64,000 bases of DNA from Stenogyne calaminthoides (taxonomy: Eukaryota; Streptophyta; Magnoliopsida; Lamiales; Lamiaceae). The stretch spans positions 19,163,778 to 19,227,777 of the forward strand of contig JBBCBC010000016.1 of the NCBI GenBank assembly GCA_037126765.1, read 5' to 3'. The notes under the pieces were generated by a model. The model saw only the letters and a program-made list of their open reading frames with translations. It was not told where the DNA came from and searched no databases. The translations under genes were made by a program, and so were the position numbers. Position 1 is the first letter of the stretch, and every line of letters starts with the position of its first letter. Shown here piece by piece: positions 35,583 to 48,626 of the stretch.

Positions 35583-38500
35583 TCAGTCTTTGGGTCTATA
35601 ACCCTCTGGCATCTCTCGCAGATTTTGAGGAACATAGAAGATCTGGTAAAGTTTCCACTTTACATCATTTATCTGCCCTGGATCAGTTATGGCTGCCTTC
35701 TTCAGTAAGTCATAGTAGAAATGTTCGAAAGCCAATCTGTCGAAAGACCCATCAGACTTCTTCTGGTAATCCAGTGTGTCATACGGAGGATGAGAGATCT
35801 TGGCATTGATATTCTTGACATCTTTCTGCAATTCCTTCAGAAAAACTGGATGCTTGTTCTCCATCCAGTTTAGAAAATCCTCATCTGGAGATTCTTCAAC
35901 GGGAACAATGTCCAGCACAAACGCATCCAGGAGACATTCTACTTTGATCTTCACCCATTCCTCCCGCCTTTCTGCACACCTATCATCTCTACGGATGATA
36001 TCTTCAGCAATTCCTGGAATCAAAGGTTCCACAAAATATTTTCCTAGTAGTCCTTTCCTCAATCTTGTCGAATATCTTCTCTTCAGACTTTCAGCATCAG
36101 TCAGCTTCTCTTTCCTCCTTTCTTCTTCACTCAGCCTTGCTTCTTCAGCCAACTGCTCTTTTGTCATCTTTATTGCCAGAATTTTGTCAGCTTCAACCTG
36201 AGCAACTGAAGCACTCCTTGTGATTCTCTGAGTGGCAATATAGGAGCAAGCGGAGGTGCAGATGCAGACGATGAGGGCTAACTTTCTTAGCTTTCAGTTT
36301 AGATCTTTCTAGCCTTGCTCTGACCTCAACAGCTAGTTTATCCAAATCAGCAAGTCTTTCGTCATGTGCTTCAACAGTTTGGATAAGATCTTCTGAAGTT
36401 CTGATCGGCTCGATTGGTTTCTCAACCTGTCCTTCCCCCTTTTTGATTTGATCAAAAAGAGAGTTATGATGGGAAGTCAGGGAGCCAAAACTGACAGCAA
36501 TGGCCTGGTTGAGATCTGTCATAGTCAGACCCTGAGCTGGAACAGTCTCCTCATGAATCTTGTTCACCAGTTCGTGTTTGGCAGTCTCAATGGCATTCGA
36601 GAAGGTAAGTATAAGCTTGTCAAATTTCTCTTCAGAGGAGTTCAGCTTCTCCGTAGCCATAAGCATAGAGACTTCAAGATTGGCAATCTTTGCTAGATTA
36701 TCGTTCACATCTTTTGTGAAGTCCTCCGTCACCTTCTTGACATCAGTTTTAAACTGCTCTTTCAGTTCAGTTACCTGAGACTCCATATACTGTCTCTGTT
36801 CTGTCATGACCTGAACTGACGTCTGGCGATGTTCTGTTATAGTGTTGCTAATGGAGTTCGCCAGCACAACTTCAACTTCCTGTTGCAGTAATTCCTTGAA
36901 ACATGTTCTTATCTCTTTCAACTGATCAGAAGTGATGTGAGTTGCAGGAATGTTCAGCATGGCCTGACCTGTTGGACCTTGAGGAAGTCCAATAGTTGCC
37001 TCAGTCACGTTCGCCTCTGGTGGTTGGTCAAGTACTGTAGCATCAGCTCCACCTCCATTGGCAATTTCTGCCACTTCCATCTGATTTTTCTCTGTAGCAG
37101 GTTCTTCAATGGGTTTACCCAACTTCCTGTAAACTAGTTCTTTTACCGCTTCTGCAGATAGTAAGTCCACGGGAGAGTGTACTCCAGCTGCTCTCTTCAT
37201 GGTGAAACCGAAGTCAGCAAATTCATCTGCCCCGCCCATCTGTTCCATGACATGATGAAGTCAGTGAAGTTTTTCATACGGAGATCTCTCCAAGCAAGAA
37301 TCTCTAAGACTTCATCTTTGATCAGTGGCATCTCATTCAACTCTGGGAACAGTTCATCCAGATCCCTCTCAATCCGTAGTCTGATCATGTGACCGGATAT
37401 TATCTTGGCGACCCTTGATTCAGGGATGGCTTTTGAAGTTGATGAACCGGGCTGATCAGTGGTTGAAACCGGATGTTCAGAAGGCACAAATTCTTGGATT
37501 TCAGGTTGCTAAATTTCTAAAGCTGCGGGCGGAGAAAACACCTCAGTTCTTTGTTCCTCTGGCTGAGTAGGAGCAGTTTCAACCTTCTCAGGGCTTGATT
37601 TCAGAGAACGAGTGCAAACCATCTGTTGTGGACCAGCAGACTGAGATCCAGCAGGTGAATGAGCTCTGGATTGCAGTGAGGGAGATCGAACTAGTTCACT
37701 CCTCTTAGCTTTGGTTTCCACATGCTGTTTAGGTGAACTGGCAGCTTGGGACTTCTCTTTCCTTGATGGTTCAGAGGCTCTCTGGCCAGATCCACCTGAC
37801 TTACTCCCTACCCCACTCTTAGTCGTTTCCTGCTCTGTATTAGTGTCTTCTTCATCTGCTCCAGGTTCCATGAACAGAGTCAAGGGGGCTTGCCTCATTT
37901 TCTTCGTCCTTTGTCTAGGAGCAGCAATCGTCGCCTTCACTGAACTCTCTGTTCCTACGGCAGTTTTTCTCTTCTTCTTTTTCCTATCAGTCTTCTGTGG
38001 ATCAGTATCATAAGGGCCAAAAATTGGAGAAGAATCTGTAAGAAAGGCCCTGTAGTGCTTCAATCCTTTCACCTCCCATTCCATGTTTGGCAATTTGTCT
38101 TGTAGAATAACATCCACTTTCCCAAGATTGCTCAGTCTCTTCTTCAGAAAGACTTCTCTCTTCTCATTCACTCCAAATTTCTTTTTTTCTTGCACTAGAA
38201 CTGCTTTCAGAGACCCTCTCCAGCATGGCCATCTTAAATCTGAAAAACATATCCTGAAGATCAGGATAGTTAGCTAGTTCAGGATATTTATCCAAGACGA
38301 AGCGTTCTGCCTTCTGCTTCCATTCTCTTTCTTCCGCCTCACCTTTCCTGAGTTCAAGAACAGGTGGCTCCTCTTCAGAGCTGGACTGAGCCTCTGAAGG
38401 TATGGAAAATATTGGTTCTGAGGGGTGAGTGGGTGGGATCTGAATTTGGCTTTCTTCAGTAGGTTTTTGGGAACCTGTGAAATTTTCTCGTGTAATCCGG

Positions 38501-39722
38501 TCAGTGTCGATACTGGTACCTAGTACCTCAGTAAATACATCCTCATCTCCTCCTCCTTCAGGCAAAATTTCCTCCTGAAGGATTTTTTCCTCAGTGGCCT
38601 GAGAGACCACTTTAGCCAGTGTATCCAAAGGAGATTTCTCTCCTGCCTCCATTTCCCCAATCGTTCTGAGGCGCTTCTTCTTCCTTTTCTACTCTTCCTG
38701 AGCCTTCTTTTTCTCTCCTATCTCTCTCTTTACTTCAGCAATTCCAGAGATTTCTTTCTTTTCTCTGTCTCCTCAGGACGTTTCTCAACAACTTTCTTGG
38801 CTTTCTTCTTAGCCATTTCAGCAATAGCCACATTGTCCTGATCGGATTCAGATTCCTCAGGTTTGACGGGTTCTTCAGGCTCGTCCTGTCCCGTTGAGCT
38901 TAGACTTTCAGAAGTTGCCGATTTCTTATTCTGTGACTTTAGCTTCTTGAACATGATTCTTTTTCGAGAGAACTCTTTTCCAGACAACAGAAACATGTTT
39001 TCCCTTGGCAACGTTTCAATGAGAAAGCTTATCTTTGTGCCAAATAGCACCTTCACGTTCTTCGTAAATGCTCCCTTAGCATACTTCTACTTCTGATTCT
39101 GGTGTAGTATGCAATCCACCAAAAATTTCAGCCAGTTGAATTCCACCACCGGAGAGTCTTCAATTGCGGCCATGAGCCTCAACTTATTCCGGCTCACCTG
39201 CTCTAGACTTTCAGAGGTTCTCATCATGCACTTGGGCACAATATCAATTAAAACTCTATATTTTGGTTTTAAACACTGTTTGTTCAGAGCTCCCTTCAAT
39301 TCTATTTTAGACTCAGAGAATCTATCCAAAATTTCTTGTTCTCTCCCAGACATATATAATGCAGGATCTACCCCTCTATTGCACAATTTGAAAACATCAT
39401 TAATATCTTCGAGAGATAAATGTACATCTTTTGTACATACTATCTCGGCTTTTGATTTCGCGTATGTACCAAAACTCAATTGCGAAACCTAGGAACCTTG
39501 TGCACCTTCTCGAAGGTTAACAATGAACTGCAAAACTTCTTGAGGCAATTCCAAATCTGGCGTGTTTCTCACCAATCTCTCCAACCGAGCCAACCGGAGT
39601 ATATTCAATGCTTCTTCTTCAACAGTGGTGGCTTTATTCTCAATCATCACTACTATATGCTCAAAATAGGGCTTCTCAGTTTCTGCGAAATCTTTAATCA
39701 TGGCATAGCTGGGAAATTCCAT
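35583..39722 (-). pseudogene. Element B additional ORF (aORF), about 1380 codons
   Basis: A very long third cistron after RNase H, on the same strand, about 630 bases downstream of it. It starts MEFPSYAMIKDFAETEK and ends MPEGYRPKD at 35583. Blocks in order: N-terminal helical domain; KYRVLIDIVPKCMM; LFGTKISFLIETLP; basic KKKAKKVVEK; acidic EAQSSSEEEPPV; a basic/serine-rich region with DRKKKKRKTAVG; DELFPELNEMP; a long coiled-coil region (36900-36300); a charged C-terminal domain (VKIKVECLLDAFVLDIVP, LDYQKKSDGSFDRLAFEHFY). Visible breaks: stops near 39489, 39090 and 37510, and frameshifts near 38185 (A-run), 37230 and 36190. There is no membrane helix or signal peptide. The first half matches element A; the second half does not. 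Function unknown. Confidence 0.75.
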
Positions 39723-40354
39723 TGTAAGAATTTGAGAATTTGGGAAATTTTGAACGTTAGAAGATTAAGGATTTTGAGAATTTGAACGTTTGAATAACAA
39801 GGGGTGTAAAATGTTTGATCAAGAGAGCACTGGGGTATATATATGATCTTGGGAAGAAAAGATCAAGGGCTAGGATTAAATCTTTGATAGATAAAGAAAT
39901 GAACGATCGAGATTTAATCTGGGATAAAATATAATCTTGAGAGTTATTCGCTATTTATAGCAAATAATCAGATAAGTGTAGCTAATAACAACAATTAGGG
40001 TGAAAAAATGATGTTTCACTCTAATCGAGGCAACCCTTCGGTTCTCTGCCAAAATTCTAGCCAATAGAATTCTTTCAAACATTTGCGCTTAAAGTTCATG
40101 TCTTTAGTCATTCATTTCCAATGATTACTGAGTGAAATAAATGTTGTGAGTAAATGCATGAGTCAAGTATTGGTTCAGGATTAATTAAATACTTAAACCT
40201 TACTGAATACTGACCTTGACAAAAATCATCCTGAGTCTCATTTTGCATCCTGAGAGATTTTTGTCCTGAGTTATTCCTTCCTGAATAACTTCATGCATCT
40301 AAAGAATTTCTTTCTTCAGTACATTTTACGCATCAGGGTCCAACATCCCTAATT

Positions 40355-43300
40355 CTAGTGATAGTTCCTGAAATCTTGACTCAGCCAAAGGCTTAGTAAG
40401 AATATCAGCACATGTTTGCATCTGGTGTGCAATACAGGATTTTGTGAAATAGCAATAACACTGTTATTGTCACAAAATATAGGTACTTCATTGGCTATAA
40501 TCATATCATCCCTCAATTGTTTCCTTAGCCAAAGAATATATGCACAACAGCTCCCTGCAACCATATATTATGCTTCAGTATTACTAGTTGTGACTGAAGT
40601 TTATTTCTTAGAGAACTAAGATATCAGTTTGCTTCCAAGAAATTGACAAGTTCCTGAAGTGGACTTCCTGTCAATTCTGCAACCACCATAGTCAGCATCT
40701 GAATAACCAGTTAATTCAAGGTTATCATTAGCTGGATACCACAATCCTCTATTCACAGTGCCCTTAAGATATCTCAGAATCCTTTTGGCAGCTTCCATGA
40801 GACTAGCCTTAGGATTTCACATATCCCAACAGCAAAAGTAATGGCAGGCCTACTTGCTGTGAGATAGAGCAATGGTCCAATGATCCCTCTATAATCAGTG
40901 TGATTTATTGACTTGCCTTCAGGATCAGGATCCATCTTGTAGTTAGTATTCATAGGAATTCTAACTGCATTGCAATTTTGTACACCATACTTAGCAATCA
41001 GATCTCTGGTGCCTGATTGGTGAAAATTCCTTCTTTTGACTGTTTCACCTGAAGTCCTAGAAAGAAATTCATCTCCCCCATCATTGACATCTCAAATTTT
41101 CCTTTCATCAGAGCATAAAATTTCTCACACATCTGATGATTAGGGGATCCAAAAATGATATCATCTACATAAATCTGAACTAGTAAGATATTTTTCCCAT
41201 CTTCTATCCTGAACAAAGTTCTATCAACAGTCCTTTTGGTAAAACCATGGTCAGTAAGAAATTGAGATAGAGTATCATACCATGCTCTGGGTGCTTGCTT
41301 CAGACCATACAAGGCTTTTATGAGCCTGTAAACTTGGTCATTCTTACAGAAGCCTGGAGGTTGTTCCACATAAACCTCTTCTTTAAGCACATCATTCAGA
41401 AATGCACTTTTCACATCCATCTGATATACTATGAACTTCATATGAGCAGTATATGCAAGAAACAATCTAATGGCTTCTAGTCTTGCAACTGGTGCAAAGG
41501 TTTCATCATAATCCAAGCCTTCTTCTTGGAAATAACCTTGTGCAGCTAACCTTGCCATGTTTCTTACAATGACATTGTTCTCATCTCTTTTGTTCTTGAA
41601 TACCCATTTAGTTCCAATCACATTCTGCCTCTTAGGTTGATTTACTAGCTCACAAACTTCATTTCTTGTAAATTGGTTCAGATCCTCTTGCATAGCAATA
41701 ATCCAGAATGAATCTTGAAGAGCTTCTTCAATTTCTGTAGGTTCTTTCTCAGATAGGAAGCAGCAGAACAAGGCACTTTCTCCATGGAACCTTCTTGTCT
41801 TAACTCCTTTAGATGGATCTCCTACAATCTGAGTTGTAGGGTGGCTATCTAACCATGTTCTCCTGGTGTTCCCCCTTCAGTAGTATCCTCAACATCAGAA
41901 ATGTTAGGTTCAGGTTTCATTAAACTCAGGGAACAACAAGAAAGGAAAGAGGAAATCATCTTCCTCGGGAGAAGTTCCATTCAGAACATTGTCAGAGACA
42001 TTTGTTCCCCCTTGGTTGATAGATTCAGAGTTTGCCTCAGCTGTGACCACATCTTCATCGGCATTACATACCTGAGTCTGAATTGGGGTTTGTTCAGATG
42101 AGTCAGCTTTAGTGTGTTGGCTTTCCTTCAGTGGAGAACTATCATCCTGAGTTTCACCAGCATGAGTATTTCCATCCTGAGTCACTTCTCCCTCTGAGTC
42201 AGTTTCACTTCATTCATAGTAAGTGATTGACTTCTTATTTCAGGCTCAGATGATGGTTTGACATTCTTCTTCAGGCTAAGTCTGGTAATCCTCATTGTCA
42301 AGTCTCCTAACTCATCTTCCTATTTCTTATGAACACAAGTAGATTCATCAAACACAACATGAGGTGTTTCTTCCACAATAAGGGTCCTACAGTTGCAAAC
42401 TCTGAAGGCCTTACTGATTTCAAAATATCCTAAGAATACTCCTTCATCAGCTTTGCTATCAAAAATTTTCAACTGATCTTTACCATTATTGTGTATGAAA
42501 CACTTACAACCAAACACACGAAAAAAAAAAGAGGTTTCCTTTTAAAAAAGAAACAAGAGGCTTCCTTTCATTCCACAGCTCATATGGTGTTTTGCCTTGA
42601 TTCTTTGTCAGCATGGATCTATTCTGAGAATAGCATTCAGTGTTGACTGCTTCAGCCCAAAATCTCTTAGGAATGTCAGCTTCAACAATCATTGTTCTTG
42701 CAGCTTCTTTCAAGGTCCTATTTCTTCTTTCAACAACAACATTTTGTTGAGGGGTCCTTGCAACTGATGTTTCATGAGTTATTCCATTTGCTCCACAATA
42801 ATCAGATATGATATGGTTGATAAAATCAGTGCCTTTATCTGATCTGATTTTGACCACACTCAGATTCTTTTCATTACTGAGTCTTTTCAGTAATTCTGGC
42901 AGTTTTGTGTGAGTCTCCTTCTTACTGAGTAAGAATATGACTCATGTGTATCTAGAGTAGTCATCAACTACTACCAATGTATATTTCCTGCCATTTGTGC
43001 TTACAGGTGTTACTGGACCAAAGAGATTCATATGTAACTGTTGAAGTATTCTATCAGTAGACACTTCTACTTTACTTTTGAATGATGCTTTAATTTGTTT
43101 GCCTTTCTGACAAGCATCACAATCATGATCCTTAATTAACACTTCATTTGGTAACCCCCTTACAAGTGCTAATCTTACAAGTTTATTCAGGGTTTTGAAT
43201 TTCAAGTGATTCAGACTTTTGTGCCATAACCAACTGGTTTCAGTAGCCTTTTTAGCCATTAAACATGTATTCATAGGAGTTAGTCTCCAATCAGCAAGAC

Positions 43301-43720
43301 ACACATTTCCTTTTTTAGTACCAGTCAGTAGTACTTGTAGTGAAACATTATCTTTCACATAGCACAAGTTCTTTGAGAATTCAACACTGAATCCTTTATC
43401 ACAGAATTGGCTGATAGAAAGAAAGTTATGCTTTAAACCAAACACATATGATACACCATGGATATGAACAGTATCAACTTCAAGTGTTCCATATACTTCT
43501 GTCTATTCTTTGGAGTTATCTCCAAATGTTATCTGAGAGCCTTTCGCTCAACATAGTTAGTGAGCAAATGTTTGTATCCCGTCATGTGTCTTGAGCATCC
43601 ACCGTCCCAAGTACCATGCAGCAGGTGCAATTACTGTTCCACTCATTAAGGTTATGTTGTCTTCATTCAAATTTCGAAGGTTCTTTTCCTTCACCTGAAA
43701 CAAAATCAGGCCTTAGGTAC
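40355..43720 (-). pseudogene. Element B pol: protease, integrase, RT, RNase H
   Basis: Same domain order as in A with different lesions. Near 43610 the protease active site has an extra G (frameshift) and reads Asp-Gly-Gly instead of Asp-Ser-Gly. The integrase HHCC zinc domain is intact (WHKSLNHL, CDACQKGKQ), but the first catalytic Asp is Asn (MNLFGPV); the second (SDKGTDF) and the Glu (ERRNRT) remain. RT is open over 41771-40998 with IYVDDIIFGS. RNase H is broken: frameshifts near 40800 and 40620, and about 120 bases missing after LHTRCKH (40430). The loss of a catalytic Asp and of part of RNase H make it inactive. Confidence 0.9.
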
Positions 43721-43954
43721 CCATTTGGTGTAGGGTCCTACCAGGTTAGCTGTACCTTTTGGAACCCAAATCTGCCTCACAACACTAATTACTTTAGAGT
43801 GACTGATTTGTCTTCCATAAACATTTACACACACATTCACCACCTTAGATGCCTTGGTAGTCTCCTGTGTATGAGTGCCAGCCTTAGCAGCCTTAGAGTT
43901 CTTCTTTGGTTCAGGCCTCTTGTTCCAGTGCTTTGGCTTTGGTGCAACTGATCT

Positions 43955-46107
43955 CTATCTCTGCTGACTTGGGTTCAGGAAACCTTTACCCTTAGGCAAG
44001 TGGGGTTTAGGTTGCCTGTACTGAAATTGTGTTCTTTCAGTAACCTGAGGACTTAGTCTCCTCATCTGAGAATTTCTCGGCTGAGTGTTTCTCTTCTGAG
44101 GATTCCTCTGATGGTTCAGGGCAGATTTCTTCAGGTTGGTATTCTTAGCCTGAGGCTTCGAAGTACTGGCCTGAGGATTTCCTACTGAGTGTTCAGGTTT
44201 TCTAACCTTTTCCTGAGGTTTGGGCTTTCTTTCCTGAACCTTCAGGTTATCTGAAACCATAGGTCCTTTACCATTGTCTAAAATACGGGGTTGTTCTTCA
44301 ATAAGAAGATCAGTACGAACCACCGGTTTAACAAAGACAGTCCTAGTGCCACTTGTAGAAGCAACATTCAGAAGATCATGTGAGGTTCCCCCTGGATTAT
44401 ATCCCAATCCAGCCTTTATAGTTGCAGGTCTTTGATATCTCTGAATTTCATCATATGCATGAGATGCAGAATTCAATAGAGCTAACTTTCTCCGCAAACT
44501 ATCCTCACTTTTCTAAGTTTCATGTTTCTCAAAGAGGTCATTGAACTCAATTCTGATAAGCTGATTCTCTTCAGTGGATTTCTCTAACTTTCCTTTCAGG
44601 GCCTCTACCACCTTCTCTTTCTCTGAGAGTTTTACTTTCAGAACATCAAGTTCATCAGTTACTCCCATCAATTGAGAAGTGATCTCAGCAGCATTAGATT
44701 TTTCCACTTCGGATTCTCAGCAGCCAGTACTTCATTCTGCTCTTGAGTTTCAATGAACGGTTCTTGTAACACAGAATAGTCCTTCATCAGATTCTCAAGA
44801 GAACCCATCAGGTCAAAATTACTGGTTACAGATGAACTTGATAACTCAGGTGCTTGTGTAGGAGCAGCAACAGAGATAGAAGAATTTACCTCCTCAATAG
44901 CAACAAGGCAGACATCATCACTTTCACTATCTGAGAACATTTCTTCTGAAGAGCTAGATCCTTCTTCAGATTGTTCTTCTTCAGCAACCATAGCCTTCTT
45001 GCTGGGATACTTCTTGTCTCTTTTGGCTTGCCTCTCCTTTCTTTCCTTGGGAGTCAACTCAGGACAGTCATACTGGAAGTGATCTTTCTTCTTGCAGTTG
45101 TAGCATCTATTGGTACCATCATCCTGACCAGTTTCCTCTTTGGATTTGTAGTCCTTCTTTCTGGATGAAGATCCTTCAGCTTTGTGGTCCTTATTCTTCT
45201 CAGTAGACTTCTCTTCAGCTTCTGAGTTGTTCCTGTTCCTGTACCTGGTATCTTTATAATACCTCTTATACTTGCCAAATCTGTTGTTCATTTTCTCAAA
45301 CCTTCTTGCCATCAGGGCAATTGTCTTATCCTTTTTATCCTGAATTTTGTTAGATGAGATCTCAGGTTCTTTAGAATTGCAGATTTTTCCTTGTGCTTTG
45401 AAAGCCATATTTTTGCTAGATGAAGTATCATCTTTGCTGTCAGGTTTCTTAGTTTTTTTATCAATGACAAACTCATATGCTTTCAACTCAGAGAAAACCT
45501 GTTGATATGGCATAGAAGCAATATCTTTGGTGTTCTCAATCACCACAGCATGTATATCCCATTTCTTAGATAGTCCTCTAAGATTTTTCAAAGCAATTTC
45601 TCTTTTGGGATATCTTTTTCCAAGAGCACTCAGATCATTCATAATGCTAGTGAATCTGACCTCAAGTCTTTCAATAGATTCACCATCCTCCATTTCAAAA
45701 CCATAAAATTTGGTAATAGTCACAAATAGTTTGTTTTCTTTGATATGATCAGTGCCCTGACACATTATAACAAGTGTGTCCCAAATTTCTTTGGCAGTTT
45801 CACAGTGGGAAATCATTCCCATGACACCATCATCAATAGTGCTATATAGTGTATCCTTAGCAATACAATCCATGTTAACCAACTTCCTCTCTTCAGGAGT
45901 AAGCTGATCATCAGTTTTGGGAAATTCATCCCTTGGATCATCTTTATCATTATCAGTCAATCTGGGATTCACAACCTTATACTCAAAAGGTCCTTGAGAC
46001 ACAACTCTCCACATTCTCTCATGTTTAGAGTACAGATGTGTCTGCATTCTCAGTTTCCACATATCATAGTTCTCAATAGAGAACATAGGTAGTTTCTTAG
46101 AAGGCAT
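43955..46107 (-). pseudogene. Element B gag, mostly intact
   Basis: ATG 46107 starts MPSKKLPMFSIENYDMWKLR. It is open for 479 codons to 44668, the longest coding frame of any retroelement here. It has the UBN2-type N-terminal domain, a charged linker, the zinc knuckle CYNCKKKDHFQYDC (C-x2-C-x4-H-x4-C, about residue 331-344) and an acidic serine-rich tail. A frameshift near 44700 is followed by a leucine-zipper-like coiled coil (44707-44513) and a basic Gln/Pro-rich region (44497-43955) leading to protease. When intact it forms the particle. Confidence 0.88.
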
Positions 46108-46173
46108 GATGAATGAGCCTTGTAAGATATCAGCAGAAGATCTATTCAGTAGACCATCAAAGTCTCTCAGTAA

Positions 46174-46768
46174 GTATTAGTTGACTATTGTAATTCAGTA
46201 TCACTAATGGAATGTCGTCTCTCGTAAACACATCCAAAGGTATTAGTTCAATATTCTAATTGGTATCACTAATGGTAGATGGTCTCTCGTAAACACATCC
46301 AAAGGTATTAGTTGACTATTTTAATCGGTATCAGTAATGGAATGTCGTCTTTCGTAAGCACATCCAAAGGTATTAGTTGAATATTTTAATCGGTATCACT
46401 AATGGAATGTCGTCTTTCGTAAGCAGATCCAAAGGTATTAGTTGACTATTTTAATTGGTATCACTAATGCAATGTCGTCTTTCATAAGCACATCCAAAGG
46501 TATTAGTTGACTATTGTAATCGATATCACTAATGGAATGGTGTCTCTCTCGTAAACACATCAAAATGTATTAGTTGACTATTGTAATATGTATCACTAGT
46601 GGTAGATGGTCTATCGTAAACACATACAAATGTATTAGTTGACTATTGTAATCGGTATCACTAATGAAATGTCATCTCTCGTAAACACATCCAATGATAT
46701 TAGTTGACTATTGTAATTGGTATCACTAATGGTAGATGGTCTCTCGAAAACACATCCAAAGGTATTAG
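46174..46768 (+). repeat. Satellite block 1, + orientation
   Basis: Tandem ~65-bp monomers of the form GGTATTAGTTGACTATTGTA + ATCGGTATCACTAATGGAAT + GTCGTCTCTCGTAAACACAT + CCAAA. The block begins exactly where element B is cut and ends at the LTR of copia F. Much of it (46198-46770) is a near copy of 49692-50110. Confidence 0.95.
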
Positions 46769-48626
46769 TGTTGGGGAATGAGTTACACAGATCTATTCGG
46801 GGTGAATATTTAAATACAAATTTAATTCTTTAATTATTACTAGCATGAATTAATCCTATATTAATTCAAATAATAATTGCAAGAACATATCATGCATATA
46901 AAAAGCCACGTAAAACCTACGCATGCAGAATCTACGGGTTTACATGAACGTACCTCTCGGGATGGCAGTGACTTCGGTCGGACGGACTAACCAAAAGGAC
47001 TTCCCAAGTATTCCCTTAACCCTTTCTCAACTATCCGGTGGAAGGACACTCGTCGAACAATTAACAAAATGAAAAAATAAACTTTGTTGCACCACCTTTG
47101 TGGATTTGCTAATATTTCCAGCACATGGAATTGTACTTGGGAATGAACTAATCATCCCCTATTTATAGGAGGGAGGGTGGACGAAATTTATGTGATATTT
47201 CAATGTCGGAAAAGACTTTTCTTGGTCACCAAGAAATCTTGAATATATCTTATATATTATTTTTCCCATAATTAAAATATTCCACAAAAATTCCACCTCC
47301 TCAATTATGGATGAATTTTGAAAATTTAGGATGTCAAGAATCCAAGATTTGGATCTTCTTGAATTTATGAGATATTCTTGTATTTCAAGAAATACATATC
47401 TTCCATAATATCTTTTCAAGAAAATCAAGAAAATCTTTCTTGCCCACTATATTTTCAAAATTTCGAAATTTACTATATAGATAACCAAGTGGGAGATTTC
47501 TTGAATTTAATGAGATAATCTTGTATTCCAAGAATACATATCTTCATTCCATAACAAAATTCAAAGAAAATCTTTCTCCTCTTTTTTATCCATAATTTTC
47601 AAAAAATTTTAGAGGAAATATAAGCAACAATATTTATTTTATTTTAATCACCTTTTCAGTTATTGGACTATATGTTGGGCTACTCAGGGGGCCTTTAGGA
47701 GAATTAAGATTGGACCTTCTAATGGATCTTGAATATCTAATATTGAGCCACAACATAATTCAAGCCCATAAATATTAATTAATCCCACTACATAATTAAT
47801 ATTGCACCATCCATCTTAACCCATATTACAAATCATATGGCTCCCTTGTCATTATTTCCCTCGTGTTTAAGATTATCTAGCCCATTAATTAATTCAAGCC
47901 ACCAAAATAGCTTTCCGTTAATTAATAGCTTTTGTCCTTGGTCGAGGAACGGTTCAACATTATTATCCATACCGGAAACTAATTCCACTTGCAAGATTTG
48001 GTATGATAAAACTTATGAACCTCCCAAGGGGCAAATCAAGCAAGCGTTTTGCACACGATTATTCATTAAAATCTTAGAATCACATGTGACCAATAATATT
48101 GCCCAAGATAAAAAAAAAGTATTGAATCTCTCTCGATTCGCTACCCATGATAAGTCAAAGCAATAGTTACCAATCCCACGTGATCCTATTTAAGGGACGA
48201 AAGGTTAAGAAATAACGAACCACCGAGGTCTAATTCTTCCTTGTTCGATTCAAGAATTTATCCTCCTCAGAGGTCCTATTCAACAAGATCACCATGCACT
48301 AGTGTAATCTCTTGGTCAAGACAAACCAATCTCGAGCCTTACACCTCAACCTTTCGCGATGGTTGTTCATTTCCATCTAGGTCGTGAATGGCGTATTTTT
48401 TAGTTACAAGGGACCGTTAATTTAATCTTCTCGTGATCCGGTATCACTAAATTAACTACAAAGGTAACACGCATTTAATTATTGAACATTTATGCAAAGA
48501 AATATATATAACATTCAATCATATTTAAAGCATCGAAGATAAACAATTTATTTCAAAGAATAAGTATGAAAATTCATTTACATTATACAAAGTAAAAAGC
48601 ATACTTTTCAAAGATAATCCCAACAA
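46769..48626 (-). repeat. 3' LTR of copia F (1858 bp)
   Basis: On the - strand from TGTTGGGATTATC (48626) to CATTCCCCAACA (46769). A polypurine tract-like AAGTAGGAGAT and RNase H remnants precede it. The left edge is clean and sits in the satellite after GGTATTAG. TATA-like CTATTTATAG near 47160. It is not obviously related to LTRs A-E apart from the ends. Confidence 0.85.

Larger units (their letters stand above)
33943..46173 (-). mobile_element. Sirevirus-like copia element B, 5' LTR missing
   Basis: Order on the - strand: gag (46107), protease, integrase, RT, RNase H, aORF (39722-35583), polypurine tract, 3' LTR (35394-33943). It inserted into the RT region of copia E, since LTR B starts in the middle of it. 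The right end stops at 46173 about 80 bases short of the expected PBS and turns directly into satellite DNA, so the 5' LTR and the rest of copia E are lost. pol is very similar to that of A. Confidence 0.88.

Noticed and set aside
35800..38277. + strand open frames opposite the aORF of element B
   Set aside because: They are antisense shadows of the - strand coding sequence, serine- and leucine-rich as expected from the complement of acidic and lysine codons.
35583..39722. aORF as a retroviral-type envelope gene
   Set aside because: No signal peptide, no transmembrane helix and no cysteine pattern; the product is charged and coiled-coil.
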